64,000 nucleotides of DNA, taken from NCBI GenBank assembly GCA_021442155.1, contig CM038221.1, positions 146,807,601-146,871,600 of the forward strand, in the 5' to 3' direction. Shown here piece after piece: positions 39,180 through 51,371 of this stretch. This DNA comes from Cymbidium sinense (taxonomy: Eukaryota > Streptophyta > Magnoliopsida > Asparagales > Orchidaceae). Numbering within the stretch: position 1 is the stretch's first letter; each line of letters begins with the position of its first letter. The translations under genes and the position numbers were made by a program. Below the pieces are notes generated by a model that saw nothing but the letters and a program-made list of their open reading frames with translations, was not told the origin of the DNA and ran no database searches.

Positions 39180-40258
39180 TTGATAAATTTTGAATCTTTG
39201 AAACTTGATGCTCCAATTATTAGTCCTCATTATCAAATATGAGATGGCTATCTCTTTCGTGGCACACAACTATTTATCCCCGATTCCTCACTTTGAAATT
39301 TTCTTGTTGAGGAAATTCATTCAAGAGGTGTATCCATTCATTTGGTCGTGATAAGACTATGATGGAGGATAGTTCTTTTGGCCTAGTCTTAAGAAAGATG
39401 TTGCTCATTTCATTGCTAACTTGCCAAGTAGCAGCAAAAAAATAAAATTATGGTCTATACACACCACTCCCAATCCCCCACAAACCTTGGGAAGATCTTA
39501 GTATGGACTTCATCTTAGGATTACCTCGTACTGTACAACATTTTGACTCTATCATAGTAGTTATTGACTGATTCTCTAAAATGGCACACTTCATTCCATG
39601 TTATAAGACATCGATGCCTCATATACGACAATTTTTTTTGAGATAGTTCACTTACATGGACTACCTAAGACAATTGTGTCTCATCGATGTAAGATTTATG
39701 AGCTATTTTGGAAAACTTTATGGAAAAGCTTGGCACAAAACTCTTATTTTCTTACCACCCTCAAACAGATGGACAAACCTAAGTTGTTAGCTAAGCTTAA
39801 GTGTCAGTGACCGATCATACTACTAGTTGGGACTAGTCTTCCTACCGAGTTTGCTTATACCAATTAATAGTCAACGGTATGAGTCCTTTTCATATTGTAA
39901 TTGGTTATGATCCAAGAAAACCAATTGATCTTGTTGAATTGTCAACATATAGGTCTAGTGCAGATCATCTTCATTTGCACAAAGCATGCATGATTTACAT
40001 GGAAATTCAAAAAAACTTACTCGAAGTTATGATAAATATAAAGCTAATGTCAATGTTGATGCACATAGTATATGTAAAATTTAATGAGAGAGATTTGGTT
40101 CTTAAAGTTAGACTTGAGAGATTTCCAACTGAACTCTTAAAAATTAACTCTCAAGAGATCGGTCCTTATAAAGTTGTAAGGAAGATAAATGATAATGCTT
40201 ATGAAATAGATCTTCCAATGAATGTCGGAATTTCTCCAATATTTAATGTATCGATTTA
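39180..40258 (+). pseudogene. Integrase of chromovirus-type element
   Basis: The zinc-finger and core parts are badly eroded (39,240-39,780), with traces such as [28 protein letters not shown] (about 39,486, catalytic Asp) and HLHGLPKTIVSHR. The C-terminal part is open at 39,879-40,256: MSPFHIVIGYDPRKPIDL, then KFNERDLVLKVRLERFPTEL, IGPYKVVRKINDNAYEIDLP and ISPIFNVSI, the typical GPY/F module. The normal sequence around the second Asp and the Glu is disrupted. Confidence 0.75.
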
Positions 40259-40379
40259 ACGTTGTACCATGGGCAAACCACGATGACATTATTCCCTCCG
40301 CAAAAAGTCGACATGCGGTTCATACTTCATCACCGACTCTATACCATCTCGCCGCTTAAGATCACATCGCCCGATCAAA

Positions 40380-40530
40380 TTTTAGAAGACCGACATCATC
40401 ATCCGATGGAGGCACTCAAAGGTTTCTTGCTCGTTGGAAAGATCTTTCTCCACTTGAAGATTCATGACTTACATTTGATGAGTTACATCAACTACTCACA
40501 ACTTACAAGAGTACTTGGATTTTCATTCTG
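40380..40530 (+). pseudogene. Chromodomain-like integrase tail
   Basis: The frame reads GGTQRFLARWKDLSPLEDS, a stop, then LTFDELHQLLTTYKST. This matches the 'yLVrWkg.p..d.tW.t.deL' pattern found after the integrase of many plant chromoviruses. The conserved Trp position is now a stop. Confidence 0.5.
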
Positions 40531-40540
40531 GGGAATCCTT

Positions 40541-40550
40541 TAAAGGGAGG
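40541..40550 (+). other. Polypurine tract
   Basis: TAAAGGGAGG directly precedes the 3' LTR. Confidence 0.65.
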
Positions 40551-40551
40551 C

Positions 40552-41252
40552 CGATGGGCATCATCACACCGCCCATCATCATAAAAGCTTAAATCCATGA
40601 TTGGGCCTTTTAATAATTTAAGTAGTATTGGGATTTTATATTTTGTATGTCTTGAGCTTATATGTATTGGGCTATTCTTATGTCATGGCCCATGAGTCAT
40701 CAGTAGTAGTATGACACTTTGGGTATGGAATGAGTGGTAGGTTTGATAATGGTGGTAAGTTTGATGGGTAGGTGTAGTTAGTTATTGAGTTTGAGTTAGT
40801 TTGAGTATTCTTAACTCTCTCTTCAATAAATAGGAGACTCTTGTAATGCTTGGTACTTGAATTTGGAATGAAAGTTATCTTCTTAAATTTTTTTTACTAT
40901 TCTTTTGTGTGCTTTCTTCTGTGACGACTACTTGAGTGAGTTCACAACCTTTAGAGAAGGACTTAAGGATGGAACGCGATCTCCACAACTGACCGCTTTT
41001 GTGAGAGTCGACTTCAACTTATCCCGCTTCATTATTTTAAATCGCATGTTAGATCGTTCATAACTTTTCGCTTATTTCTTTGACACTTATAAGATTGATC
41101 TCTAGTGGTTGACATAACTTTAACTAAAATCTTTTCAACTTCAAAATTCATAATATCGTGAAGGTGCGATTTATCATTACTCTTACTCTAGGATTTAAGA
41201 ATTATCGGTGTAATAAATAACATATCATAAAAAGCACTCGTGTCCTACATCA
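40552..41252 (+). repeat. 3' LTR of chromovirus-type element
   Basis: About 701 bp. Its start is mutated (CGATGGGCATC against TGATGCAGGGCATC) and it ends CCTACATCA. It has many small deletions relative to the 5' LTR. Confidence 0.85.
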
Positions 41253-41257
41253 AATAT
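41253..41257. repeat. Target site duplication, right (AATAT)
   Basis: AATAT, identical to the left flank. Confidence 0.85.
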
Positions 41258-41618
41258 CCTTAGCAACCTTTTGTTATACAATAATTACACTTTTAATTAA
41301 AATGTGATTATTAATCGTGATAATGAAAGTTTTAATCCACGCCTTCTATAAATAACACAAAATATAATAATCTTTAATATAAATATTATTAGCCCCACCT
41401 CAATAATGATAATCTCACAAAGATACTATTAAAATTTCAAAATACACCTTCACTTAAAATTTTCTTATAAATATGACTAACAATATAACAAATTACTCAT
41501 ATTATTTAAAACTATGTGACAATAATTTTAAAAAATTTATAATAATTGTTTACTTCCTCTTACATGAATAGGCTTGAAAATGTTATTTAGTCCAACTGCA
41601 CAATATATTTTTTATTAA

Positions 41619-41966
41619 GGGTGTCAAAAATTAACTTGATATGACAACACATTAACAGTCAAAAATTTGAGGGTTGAAGAAAATGCTTGACGTCAAATTT
41701 GCGACCCACCAACCCGAAATTATCGATTTTGACCGCCAACTTAGATTTGACTCAAAATTGATCAGACAAATTGAATTTGATTTTTAAATAAATTTGACTA
41801 AATTTTAATTTATTTAAACATATAAATAGATGGTCAATAATCCTGCCAAAGTCAATTTTAATCTTTTAATAAATAAATTCGGGTTCAGTTCGTGTTCGGG
41901 TTGGTCAAATATTTGATTTCAACTCGAAGATCCAAAAACTCGACTTCACGACCTGAGTTGACACTC
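41619..41966. mobile_element. MITE-like element, GGGTGTCAA ends
   Basis: A 348-bp segment that begins GGGTGTCAA and ends TTGACACTC, so the ends are inverted. It has no coding. Its start aligns with the reverse complement of the end of 60,297-60,718 (shared TGACAACACATTAAC / TAACAACACAATACG). It is probably a hAT- or Harbinger-type non-autonomous element. No clear target duplication was seen. Confidence 0.5.
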
Positions 41967-43460
41967 TTAGTTCTTATAAGCGTAGAAACAACAATAAATA
42001 AATTGCAACCGAGTGATATTTTTCAATTATTAAATTTTTTTTCTTACTAAAAATATCTTTTTAATTTTACATCCAAAACAAAAATACTTCAAATATTTGA
42101 ACAATAAATCCAAATTTTTTTTAAAAAGGCCAATTTGTCCACCACATAGTAGTTTATGAGTGAGAGTGATCTCCTTGTAAATCACGCGCATGCGCGACAC
42201 AACAAAATCCAACTCATGGATCTGTTGCCGTCCAAATTTTATTTTTATCTGTATGAGAGAGAATAAGGAATTTGCATAGAAAGTTTCCTTAAGCTTTAAA
42301 GTAAATATTTTATAATTTAAATAAATTGCTTTATGATGCATTTGTGATGCCTTTCTCATTCTTTTTATTTCGGAAAATAACTATAATTGTATTTTATTTA
42401 ATCTGATATCAAATTCGATATAAGTTTATTTAGAAAATAATGCATAGAATACAATTTCTATAATCACAGAATTTTTCTTCAAAAAAATTAAATTTAAAAA
42501 TAACATTCAAAATAAAATAATTATTAAAAACATATTTTATAGCTTTCTAAAATATTTTTTTTTGTTAATCTCTGACCACCTTTTACTCCATCAATATTTT
42601 TTAAATCAGAACTCGCATATTCGATAAGTATATAATTAATTATTAATTATTATTATTATTATTTTAAAAGAGTCACCTACAATATGCCCGACATAAATAA
42701 CTACATTGTTATAATCTATAATTACAAATTTATCAAAAGTTTTTTTTTCTTTACTAATATTATTTTTTATTATCTTTTGAACGAGACTACTTTAGTTGGT
42801 TGAATGATCGAGTAAAATACAAAAAATCCCCACTCAATTCCAGTTGTAACTTGTACAAGTCGTCATTTTGTTGGTTGACCAATAGTTTATTTTTTAAGGA
42901 CTAAACTGTCTAAAAATGAAAAATTGATGGGGGGAGAATAAAATGCAAATTTATTCAGGGGTATTATGCAAATATAATCATAAAAAATAGGATTTACATG
43001 CACACCACACAATTCCTTTTTTATCTATATATTTAATATCTAATTATATAACACTTAGTAACTCAGCTATATCAAAATATAAAAATGAAAATATTTTTTA
43101 TTTTAAAAATTAACATTAAAACTATTTTTATGTGATTTATAATTTAATGTTATATTAATAAATATTAAATTTGATGTCGCCTTCATTCTTTAGTTTGTCT
43201 CATGAAATGTCAATAAAAGTTATGACACTAGCATTGAATTCTAACTTACCTTTCATATATAATAACGATTATATCAACTCTTCCTTGAAGAAATAAATTT
43301 TTTTTCATATAAATATACTAATTTGGTGCTGTTTAATTACAAATTTATGTTAAATATTGCTGCTATAATTTTACCAAATGAAAAAAAAAAAATACATAAA
43401 TTGTAAAATCTGTATAGGCATGAAAATTATAGGATTATTATTTAATGAAAACTAACCTGG
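41967..43460. other. AT-rich intergenic stretch
   Basis: I find no gene or recognisable element. The single long frame (42,030-42,359, minus) is low-complexity and has no domain. A short (ATT)n run lies at about 42,636-42,662. Confidence 0.55.
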
Positions 43461-43473
43461 ATTATACAGCATT

Positions 43474-43658
43474 TTTTTTTTTTTGGAATGGGTATCCACC
43501 CAACACCCCACCATCTTTGGGGATGTCGGACTAATCCAGTGCTACATTCATCACTTACACGGGACTACTTTCCCACCATTACAAAACCTCCTCTAGAGGA
43601 ATGAACTCGGTCCGGATGTGGTCATGCCGCTTCACCAACCAAATAAGACGATAGGTGA
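43474..43658 (-). mobile_element. SINE (tRNA-derived) with target duplications
   Basis: On the minus strand the element starts near 43,658, has a box-A-like TTGGTTGGTGAAGCGG and a box-B-like GAGTTCATTCCTC about 45 bases on, and ends in a poly(A) tail (T run at 43,472-43,484 on the plus strand). Flanks ATTATACAGCATT (43,461) and ATTATATAGCATT (43,659) are a 13-bp target duplication with one mismatch. RNA polymerase III boxes, poly(A) and a long duplication together define a SINE. Confidence 0.75.
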
Positions 43659-43670
43659 ATTATATAGCAT

Positions 43671-44047
43671 TTAATGTAAGCATGTATCATATATAGATAT
43701 ATATATATATATATATATGTCCAGCACCTTTCTAAGACATTATCAAACACTTCTTTAGTATATCTAGTTAAAATAATAATTAAAAAAAGTTGTCATAGTG
43801 TCTTTAAATTAAAATTAAAATCAAAATTATTTCAATTAGAAGTTATAAATTTATAATATATTTTTTTAATTATAATCAGTGTCCCATTGATATGAATATC
43901 ATTTAAATCACCCATTTTTTCGTCAATTATTATCACTTTGTTAGTCTGTGCTCATAACAGCTTTTTGGTTTGCTGTCAAGCTGGAATCCTATACAGGGCT
44001 AGCCATGTTTATACCTACTTTGTTAGTCTGTGCTTAGAAATGATTAA
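43671..44047. other. AT-rich stretch with a short (AT)n run
   Basis: No gene was recognised. An (AT)n run of about 20 bp lies at 43,697-43,719. Confidence 0.5.
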
Positions 44048-44462
44048 AATCGAAAACTCGTTGCTTAGCTCATTTTACTCTGATATGATATCAAAGCCCA
44101 ACTCTTACGGGCTTGATCCCTTTTTTCCTCTCAAAATGTCTTCCAAAACCTCTACAGACAATGTCCCAAACTCTATTACTGCCAAGATCAGTTGGGTGAA
44201 GCCGTGATGGTATCATATAGAGGTCTTGACTTCAGAGATAGACAAGACAAGACCTCAACGCTAGGAGGATGGCACCACGGTGCCAAGATCTGTAGGGCTG
44301 CACTAGCAAGACAGTGAAGTCAATGTCTTAGTGTTGCAGCAAGCAGCGCTAGGACAGGAACACTTAATCCACAAAACATAGATGCGGTACTTCGGGCACT
44401 CAAACCCATTTAAAAGAGCAAGAAGAATAGTAGTGACAATGCCTAGAATCCATATTCGCGGC
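44048..44462 (+). mobile_element. Copia-like fragment, interrupted by TAT LTR
   Basis: GATATCAAAGCCC at about 44,087 resembles an initiator-Met primer site, and an ATG (44,136) begins MSSKTSTDNVPNSITAKIS, which could be a Copia gag start; this part is weak. The stretch 44,224-44,462 resembles bases 180-470 of the window ('cggcactcgaacccat' against 'cgggcactcaaacccat'; 'gagaatagcggcac' against 'agaatagtagtgac'), and so looks like the first part of the LTR whose end is at 49,000-49,318. Confidence 0.4.
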
Positions 44463-45326
44463 TATTGACCTTCAGCATGCATACCATGCCAGCTCACAGA
44501 CAAATTGACAATTTCGGATACAACAACGCACAAAGTTGAAATAAATTAGACATTTTCGAATCGAATTTCAATCACGATGAAGGCTTTCACATCGATTAAT
44601 GAAATTGATTAATATACATATGTGATAATTATATGATCAACCACCGAAGGAAATTGTTGACGCATGAGATATCGAAGTCGAAGGCTACGATGACGAAATG
44701 ATCTTCATTCTTAAAATTGATTATATCGTTAATATCGAAATGTCAAAACTCTCGTCCAACCCTGCTAAAGAGGGAACGAACACAAAATCCAATTCCTTAC
44801 CCACCCAATCTCCCTCTTCAGCGTTTCGTTCGTGCGAACCGAACGAGCTGCTCCCCGCTCTCATTTGTTCGTGCCTTGCAACAGACCCGCAAGCCCCCTC
44901 CCTCATCTCAGTTGAATGAATCACATCTCCTTTGCCCGATCCCCCGTCCTGGGACAAACCGAACAGCAACCAAGGGGAGACTCCCGATTCGTTCGATTCA
45001 AGCAACCGTAGCTCTCTCTCCCATTCTCTCTTTCTCGTCCGTGGCCCTCTCGAATGAACCAGCGGCTCTTCTTCTCGTCTGTTGGGAACAAACCCACGGC
45101 GAAAGACTTCTACCCTCTCGATCTCCCTCTTCCGCTTCAACGTCGCGAATGCAAACGTAATCTTCCTGCGCAGCCCCTTCACGTGCTTCATGTTTGTGTA
45201 AATTCCGATAAATACAGCTGCCAAAGGGATTCACTAAATCTGGGATTTAAGGAAAATGGAAGAGAAATGAGGTTTAAAATTCTGCAAGATTTAAAGTGGT
45301 CATTTTTGTTGTTTGGCAAGATTAAT

Positions 45327-45462
45327 CCTGCTCAAATCCTGTGGCCAAACTACCCCAAAATCTGCTCAAATCGTGCAGCCAAATCGTTCCCAAAACCCGC
45401 TCAAATCCTGCAGTAAAACCACCCCAAAATCTGCTTAGATCCTGCTACCAAACAGCCCCTAG
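45327..45462 (+). repeat. Tandem repeat, four ~35-bp units
   Basis: Units begin CTGCTCAAATCCTG or similar and continue 'ggccaaactaccccaaaat'. Four diverged copies are visible. Single related words (AAATCCTGCAGCCAAA or near) occur in the main LTRs at 8,735 and 31,750, so the array grew from one LTR unit. Confidence 0.75.
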
Positions 45463-45548
45463 ATTGCTTTGAGTTTTGTTATTCAGTTTGGATCCGCTCT
45501 TTAAACTCGTAGTGCGAAGACTTTACTTTTTGGCTTCTAGTTTGTGAG

Positions 45549-45883
45549 ATGGATGTATCAGCGATCAATGAGGATCTTGCCAACATCGATACACAAATCA
45601 ATGATATACTTCAAGCACTATCAAATGATTTTCAGAAACCGGATAAGGTCAAAGATCCAAATAGGCAGTGCAATTGGAAGAACTCACTGAAAAAAAAATG
45701 AGAGAATGCAAGAGGCTCATCAAAGAGTTCGATAGAGAATTGAAGGTAGAGGAAAGTGAAAATATGGCTTCTGTCAACAAAATAATGAATAGATAGAAAG
45801 CAAGCAATGATCAGAGAATTAAATCCATTTGTTGCACTAAAGAAGCAGTATGGAGGAAGTCTTGGAAATAAGCATATTGAACC
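45549..45883 (+). pseudogene. NPSN-type SNARE gene fragment (5' part)
   Basis: The reading starts MDVSAINEDLANIDTQINDI, continues LQALSNDFQKPDKVKD, shifts frame near 45,669, reads LEELTEKKMRECKRLIKEFD, and after a second break reads AMIRELNPFVALKKQYGGSL. This matches the N-terminal coiled region of novel plant SNARE (NPSN11-like) proteins, membrane-fusion proteins of the endomembrane system and cell plate. About 110 residues of roughly 260 are present; the SNARE motif and membrane anchor are missing. It runs without introns through a region that I expect to be split in host genes, so a spliced copy was probably captured. The upstream 45,465-45,548 may be its 5' leader. Two or three frameshifts and stops make it non-coding. 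Confidence 0.75.
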
Positions 45884-46018
45884 TTTTTATGCACATGAAG
45901 TTAAGCATGCACCTGATGATGGAGAGCTGAATCTCAAGCTTAATAAGTATACAAATTTCAAATTTTATTGCTTCTAAAATTCTGCATGCGATGTATTTGG
46001 CGCGACGAGCGGAAGCCG

Positions 46019-46198
46019 TATGCGCCCTTTGTAGCACAGTGAGAAAAACTCATAGGCGACGATTGTGGCACGACGGGCAAATTATATGATTTTTTTTGTG
46101 CAGGTAACATATACACGCTCTTTGTAGCGTGGTAGGAAAGATGAAGACTTAGGTCGTAGTTTATACCACTCATACGCACTCTTTGTAGCGTGATGAGC
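46019..46198 (+). repeat. Repeated ~25-bp motif in TAT LTR
   Basis: Three copies of a motif like ACGC(T/A)CTTTGTAGCGTG occur at 46,019, 46,112 and 46,174. Copies on the opposite strand occur at 54,470-54,905 in the minus-strand LTR. Confidence 0.65.
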
Positions 46199-48999
46199 AG
46201 GCCCAGACTTTTGATGCAGCCCCCTATGCGGGGATGATGCCTGGAGGTTGCTAAAATTGGAACTGACATGGGACCCAATAGCTTGCACATGAGCAATAAT
46301 AGAATTCAAATGAAACTTATAAAGAAAATAGTGTATGATAAGCTTGAAAGACCATCTTTAAACAAAGCTTGAAGGCAAAGCTAGATCACAAAGGACTTGG
46401 AAAGTGACTTATAAACAAGAACATGATCGGATAGCCAGTGAGTATAAGCAGGACTAATAAATGTACAATTAGACTCCGCTACAACCCTCATTGGATAAAT
46501 TGGTGAAATCCCAGAAGAACTCGAATGAGATTTATAATAAGTTTGAATAAAGTGGACAATGAAGAATAAAATTAAACATAAGTAGAACCTGCATAGTACA
46601 TAGAAAGGATTTGAAAGCTCATTATTAAACACAAGTAATATCCACAGAGGACTTTGGTATGATGTGCGAAGACTTGTATGAAACTCGACAATGTCTGGAT
46701 GAGCATGAATAAGACTTGCGAGGATTCAGATAATATTACATATTAAAAGAGCTAGAATGATTCAAACTCAGAATAAATGACTATGAAAGATTCAATAGCT
46801 TACTCACTAGCATAACTTGATGACTTGTTGATACTCATGAATGCTACACTTTCAAGTCTACCTGAGTTTGCATTTCAATGCAAAACTATAATCATAGGAA
46901 ATTTGTTGAGTGTCATGTTTATGCTAAAGAGCAAAACAAAAAAAAAGAGAAGAAATTGGATGAGATTTATAAGAGACTTATGGTGAAGCTAATTAACATG
47001 TTGAAAAGCATAGCTAAAGCTCCTTAATGAATGATTAGATTATGTTGTATCTTATGCAGCAATGATCTATGGTGGAGCCAAGTAGTTTGTCAATGGGCAT
47101 AAGCAAGCTTTCAGTTGTGCACATACATCATGTTTTATAACTCATATTACACAATAAAAAAAACATTTGAGAAAATTTAAATGAGACTCACAGTAAATTA
47201 ACAACTCGTCAATGAATTTGGATGCACCTCCTACAATATCTCACTCTAAATGATATAAAGAGAAATTCAATTAAACATACAACTGGATCATAGGAAACTT
47301 TTAACAAACTTGAAAGCTAGCATTCTGATATGAAAGCAAGTTGAACAAGAGTTACAAGATGTTTGTAGCAAATTCAATTGCTCTTTATTGAGTGAGAGCT
47401 AAGTAACTATATTGCTTACATTTAACTCATTAATAATTTAAATGCAAGAAAGAATGCACTGATTTGAATTGTAATATAAGTCTAAAACAACATACGCCAT
47501 CGAATCTGTAACACAAAATTAGAAGCAGACAGAAGGCGTAAATTTCAATTCTAAATAAATCTCACATGTTTCATAAGAATTTATTAAATTTTACTTGGAT
47601 ATTTTTTAAAACTCATATAAATATCCAGATGAATTTAACTTGATATGCATGTATCATAAGATAAACTTCTAATTGAATTCAAGTACTTAAAAATTCATAT
47701 CAAATCGTTGGTATCAAAATACACTAAATTATTTGAGAGTTTATGTGAACACTTGAATTGAAGTACCCACATGGGCCCTGACACTATGTTGAATGCATGA
47801 ATTTAGTGTCTGAAGATGTTGCACTGGTTGATTCCCGGTTGGGTCTTAGGATCATGTCCGGGTTACCAAAACCTAAAAATCTAAGTATTATAAGAATTTT
47901 AACTTATAAATTAATAGAGTCGACAAGATCTCAAATAGTAAAATAAAATATACACCCCGATGATGGATGTGTTGAATGGAGATTTCAACCGGAGGGGATA
48001 CTTCCATTAAAATGTAATCACAGATCAAATTAACTTAAATTAAGTGTCAACTCAAATATAAAATTTAACATGTCATTAAGCTATAAATGCATAAATAAAA
48101 TTCAATATTTAAAAACATAAAGTCAAAATTCAACTCTCCTTCCGTAATTATTTGTTGAAGGTGACAAGTTAAAACAACTCTAGCTCACAAAAGAGCCAAT
48201 GTCAAATCAAGTATATAATTATATTTACTCTCAATCAATCTCATACTAGTAAGAATGTGGATTCGGTCCTCTAACTGTGTGACTTGGCCGCTATGCTCCA
48301 CATATGATGCAGTTACGATGAGAATCCTCTGACAGGGTGGTTGCAGCCAAATGGCACCATTATATTATGATCACCACTGTAGCCCATATGCTCCCCAATG
48401 GCTCTACCCTTTGAGATGTGAACCATAGGGTGCACTTGATGGGGAAAAAAGCCATCTGTCAACTAAGGTGGACTTAAGCATGTCTCCTTAGACAAACAGT
48501 ACCCGAGGTCTACAAGGTTCCCTTGAACGCGCAACCCATGGCTGCTGACAAGGATTCTTCAGTTAGGTTGAGTCGACTACCTCCTCTAACTAAGTAGACT
48601 AGGGACCACGATAGGTCAGGATGACAGAACCATGGGATCTTGATCGAGCACATCATTGCTCCCCTAACCATCCACTTCAAGTAAAGGATGATGAATTTCA
48701 TAAAATCTAAATTCTAAAACTCCACATATGTTACTATACGCTATGCATTTAGCGATCTAATGACTAGCCTTAATCAAAAGTTCTCTCTCAGCATTGAGAT
48801 GGGTAATTAACTATGGATGCTTGCATCTATAGGAACACGGAACCAGATCTCAAGTCCTCACAAAAAGAGGGTGAAATCTCTGGGTAGTATCTTATCTACT
48901 ATTACATCTGCCTTTTGAAAATTTCACTGACATAAATCATACTCTCTTCATCGAGAGGTCGGTGGCAAATTTGAAGAGCCCACAGTGACTCCATGAGGC

Positions 49000-49318
49000 T
49001 ATGAAGTAGTAGAGTTCGTATTTAGATAGTTTTCTATAATTTTGGTGAATCTCTTTTGATTTTTCCCTTAAGAAGATGTTGAAAGTGCGCACCCTTGAAT
49101 GAGAAAAGTATAAAGAGGCTTGAATGAAGTCTAATTTGTACAATTCTCTTCATAGTTGATTTCTTGGTGTGGTGTAGCTCCGTGATTTTTTCTCGTTATC
49201 GGGTTTTTTCATGATAAATCTGGTGTTCTTTATGCTTCTTGTTCTATTTACTTATGTTCTAATTTTTACTCTAAATCCCTCGAATTATTCTTACATCTTA
49301 CTTTTCCTACTCCCAACA
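49000..49318 (+). mobile_element. Copia-like LTR 3' end, right of the TAT insertion
   Basis: Collinear with 490-833: 'gtagagttcgtatttag' against 'gtagacttcatattag', then 'agaggctt', TTGATTTCTTGGTGTG, 'cgggttttttcatgataaatc' and an end in 'tcccaaca'. It fits the remainder of the LTR that begins before 44,463. Confidence 0.45.
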
Positions 49319-50269
49319 ATTTATCCTTTAATATATAATAAATATTTGAGATATACATAAAGTTTGATTAATTTATAATTATTCAGTAAGCACTGTAAGG
49401 TTATTATAGGGGAAATACTTCACAGATGTTGTATATTATACTTAAGAGAATCAAAATGGATTTAAAGATCATATTAATCCTTAATTAAATAGTAATAAAT
49501 TGAGCTTGCCCATAAGATCTATGGACCTTCATGTAGTTACTTAAACTTAATTTAGCCATTATTAAAAGATGAATAAATTAATCTATTTAAATGCTTTGCA
49601 CCTTACTCAAACCTTACCCACTACCTAAACCAAACATAGGAGGTCTAATTGACTAGCTTGGCCTAAACATAGGCTAGCTGTCTAACTTTGTCGATACTAA
49701 AGCCAAGCCTAATCAAATACATCTAAAGTCACTTGGCTTAATTAACCTAGCTTGATCCTAACCCAAAACTAATTGACCTAATGTAGACCTATCCAAGATC
49801 TCAAAGCTAACCATTGATCATGTTAAATAGAGCCCAACACAACCCAAACTTTCTAATCCAATTCAAATCTACGAAATGACCTAGGATTACCCTTAGCTCT
49901 TCATTATTGATCCTTGGTGTTAACAAAGATAAGTCACTAAGTTGAGAATTCAAGGGAGAATACACATGTTAGATATTCATGGAGAATGAGAGAAGGGAGA
50001 GCATAGTGTATCTAAAGCTTACTCAAGAAGAAAATAAAGATAGACCATCCCTAAGAAGAAAGAAAGAGAACAAATACTAATTATTGTACATTGTGGGCCT
50101 AGGTGTAGAATTTGAATGTCCAATCAATTGACTCACCAATGATTAGTTGATTGATCAACTACTTTTCTTACCCGTTGATCCATCTCTTATAAGCTCTAGA
50201 TGATTCCCTTGCTAAGGAGAGATTATTACTTGTGGAGTCCGGATGTAAAGTTATGTCAGAATTTCTGTT
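49319..50269. other. Intergenic stretch, no gene seen
   Basis: AT-rich. Between 49,600 and 49,870 there are many 'ctaacc/tgacctaa' words in a decayed repeat style. No coding sequence is supported. Confidence 0.55.
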
Positions 50270-50546
50270 GTGTACTAGTGTACACCACTTTATTTTTTTT
50301 TCCTTAGGATTTAGGGGGTATTTTAAACACTTTTAACCCATGTATACTGTGTGTATACATAAGTATTTTATGCACAACTTTAAAAAATAAAAAATAGCTA
50401 AAAATTGCTAGTTTTTTGAAATTTTTTAATCTTTTAAATCCTAAAATACTTATGTGCACACACTATGTATAGGGTTTAAAAGTGCTTAAAATATCCCCTA
50501 AACCCTAAGAAAAAAAGAAATTTTGATGTACACACAATGTGTATAC
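50270..50546. mobile_element. Foldback MITE-like element
   Basis: Arms of roughly 105 bases (50,270-50,371 and 50,441-50,546) are near reverse complements: GTATTTTAAACACTTTTAA against TTAAAAGTGCTTAAAATA(T)C, and CATAAGTATTTTA against TAAAATACTTATG. The 70-base centre is also partly palindromic. A target duplication is not clear because the right flank is a (TC)n run. Confidence 0.65.
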
Positions 50547-50553
50547 TAATAAT

Positions 50554-50577
50554 ATCTCTCTCTCTCTCTCTCTCTCT
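50554..50577. repeat. (TC)n microsatellite
   Basis: About 24 bp of TC. Confidence 0.9.
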
Positions 50578-50799
50578 TTCTCTTTTGTTGCTTTCTATTT
50601 TGAGGTGTCATTCCTCTCTTCCAAAGATTCTTTCTATTAAAATAGAAATGAGGAACAAACCACAATCATAAATCAAGAAACACATAGGTTTTATGTGGGA
50701 AGCTCTAAACTGGAAAAACAAGAAGTAAATGAGAAAATTTACTATCGTAAAGAAAAAAATAATAAGAGTGATGGATCACATAATAATGATTCAAAGAAA

Positions 50800-51371
<572 letters not shown>

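Larger units (their letters stand above)
44463..48984 (+). mobile_element. Diverged TAT-family LTR with captured gene fragment
   Basis: It starts TATTGACCTTCAGCATGCAT, like the TAT LTR start. At 47,500-48,980 it is collinear with 10,170-11,491 and 33,200-34,470: CCCGATGATGGATGTGTTGA, then TCCCCAATGGCTCTACCCTTTGA and CCATGGGATCT (split here). It ends 'gagaggtcggtgg...cccaca', then a primer-site-like GTGACTCCATGAGG. The middle holds a GC-rich leader (44,815-45,200), a tandem repeat and a SNARE gene fragment absent from the other copies. Confidence 0.65.

Noticed and set aside
44698..45416. Overlapping open frames of 70-167 codons on both strands
   Set aside because: The GC-rich LTR leader lacks stops by composition; frames overlap on both strands and show no domain.
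45549..45883. Functional SNARE gene
   Set aside because: Frameshifts, stops and loss of the SNARE motif and membrane anchor, inside an LTR.
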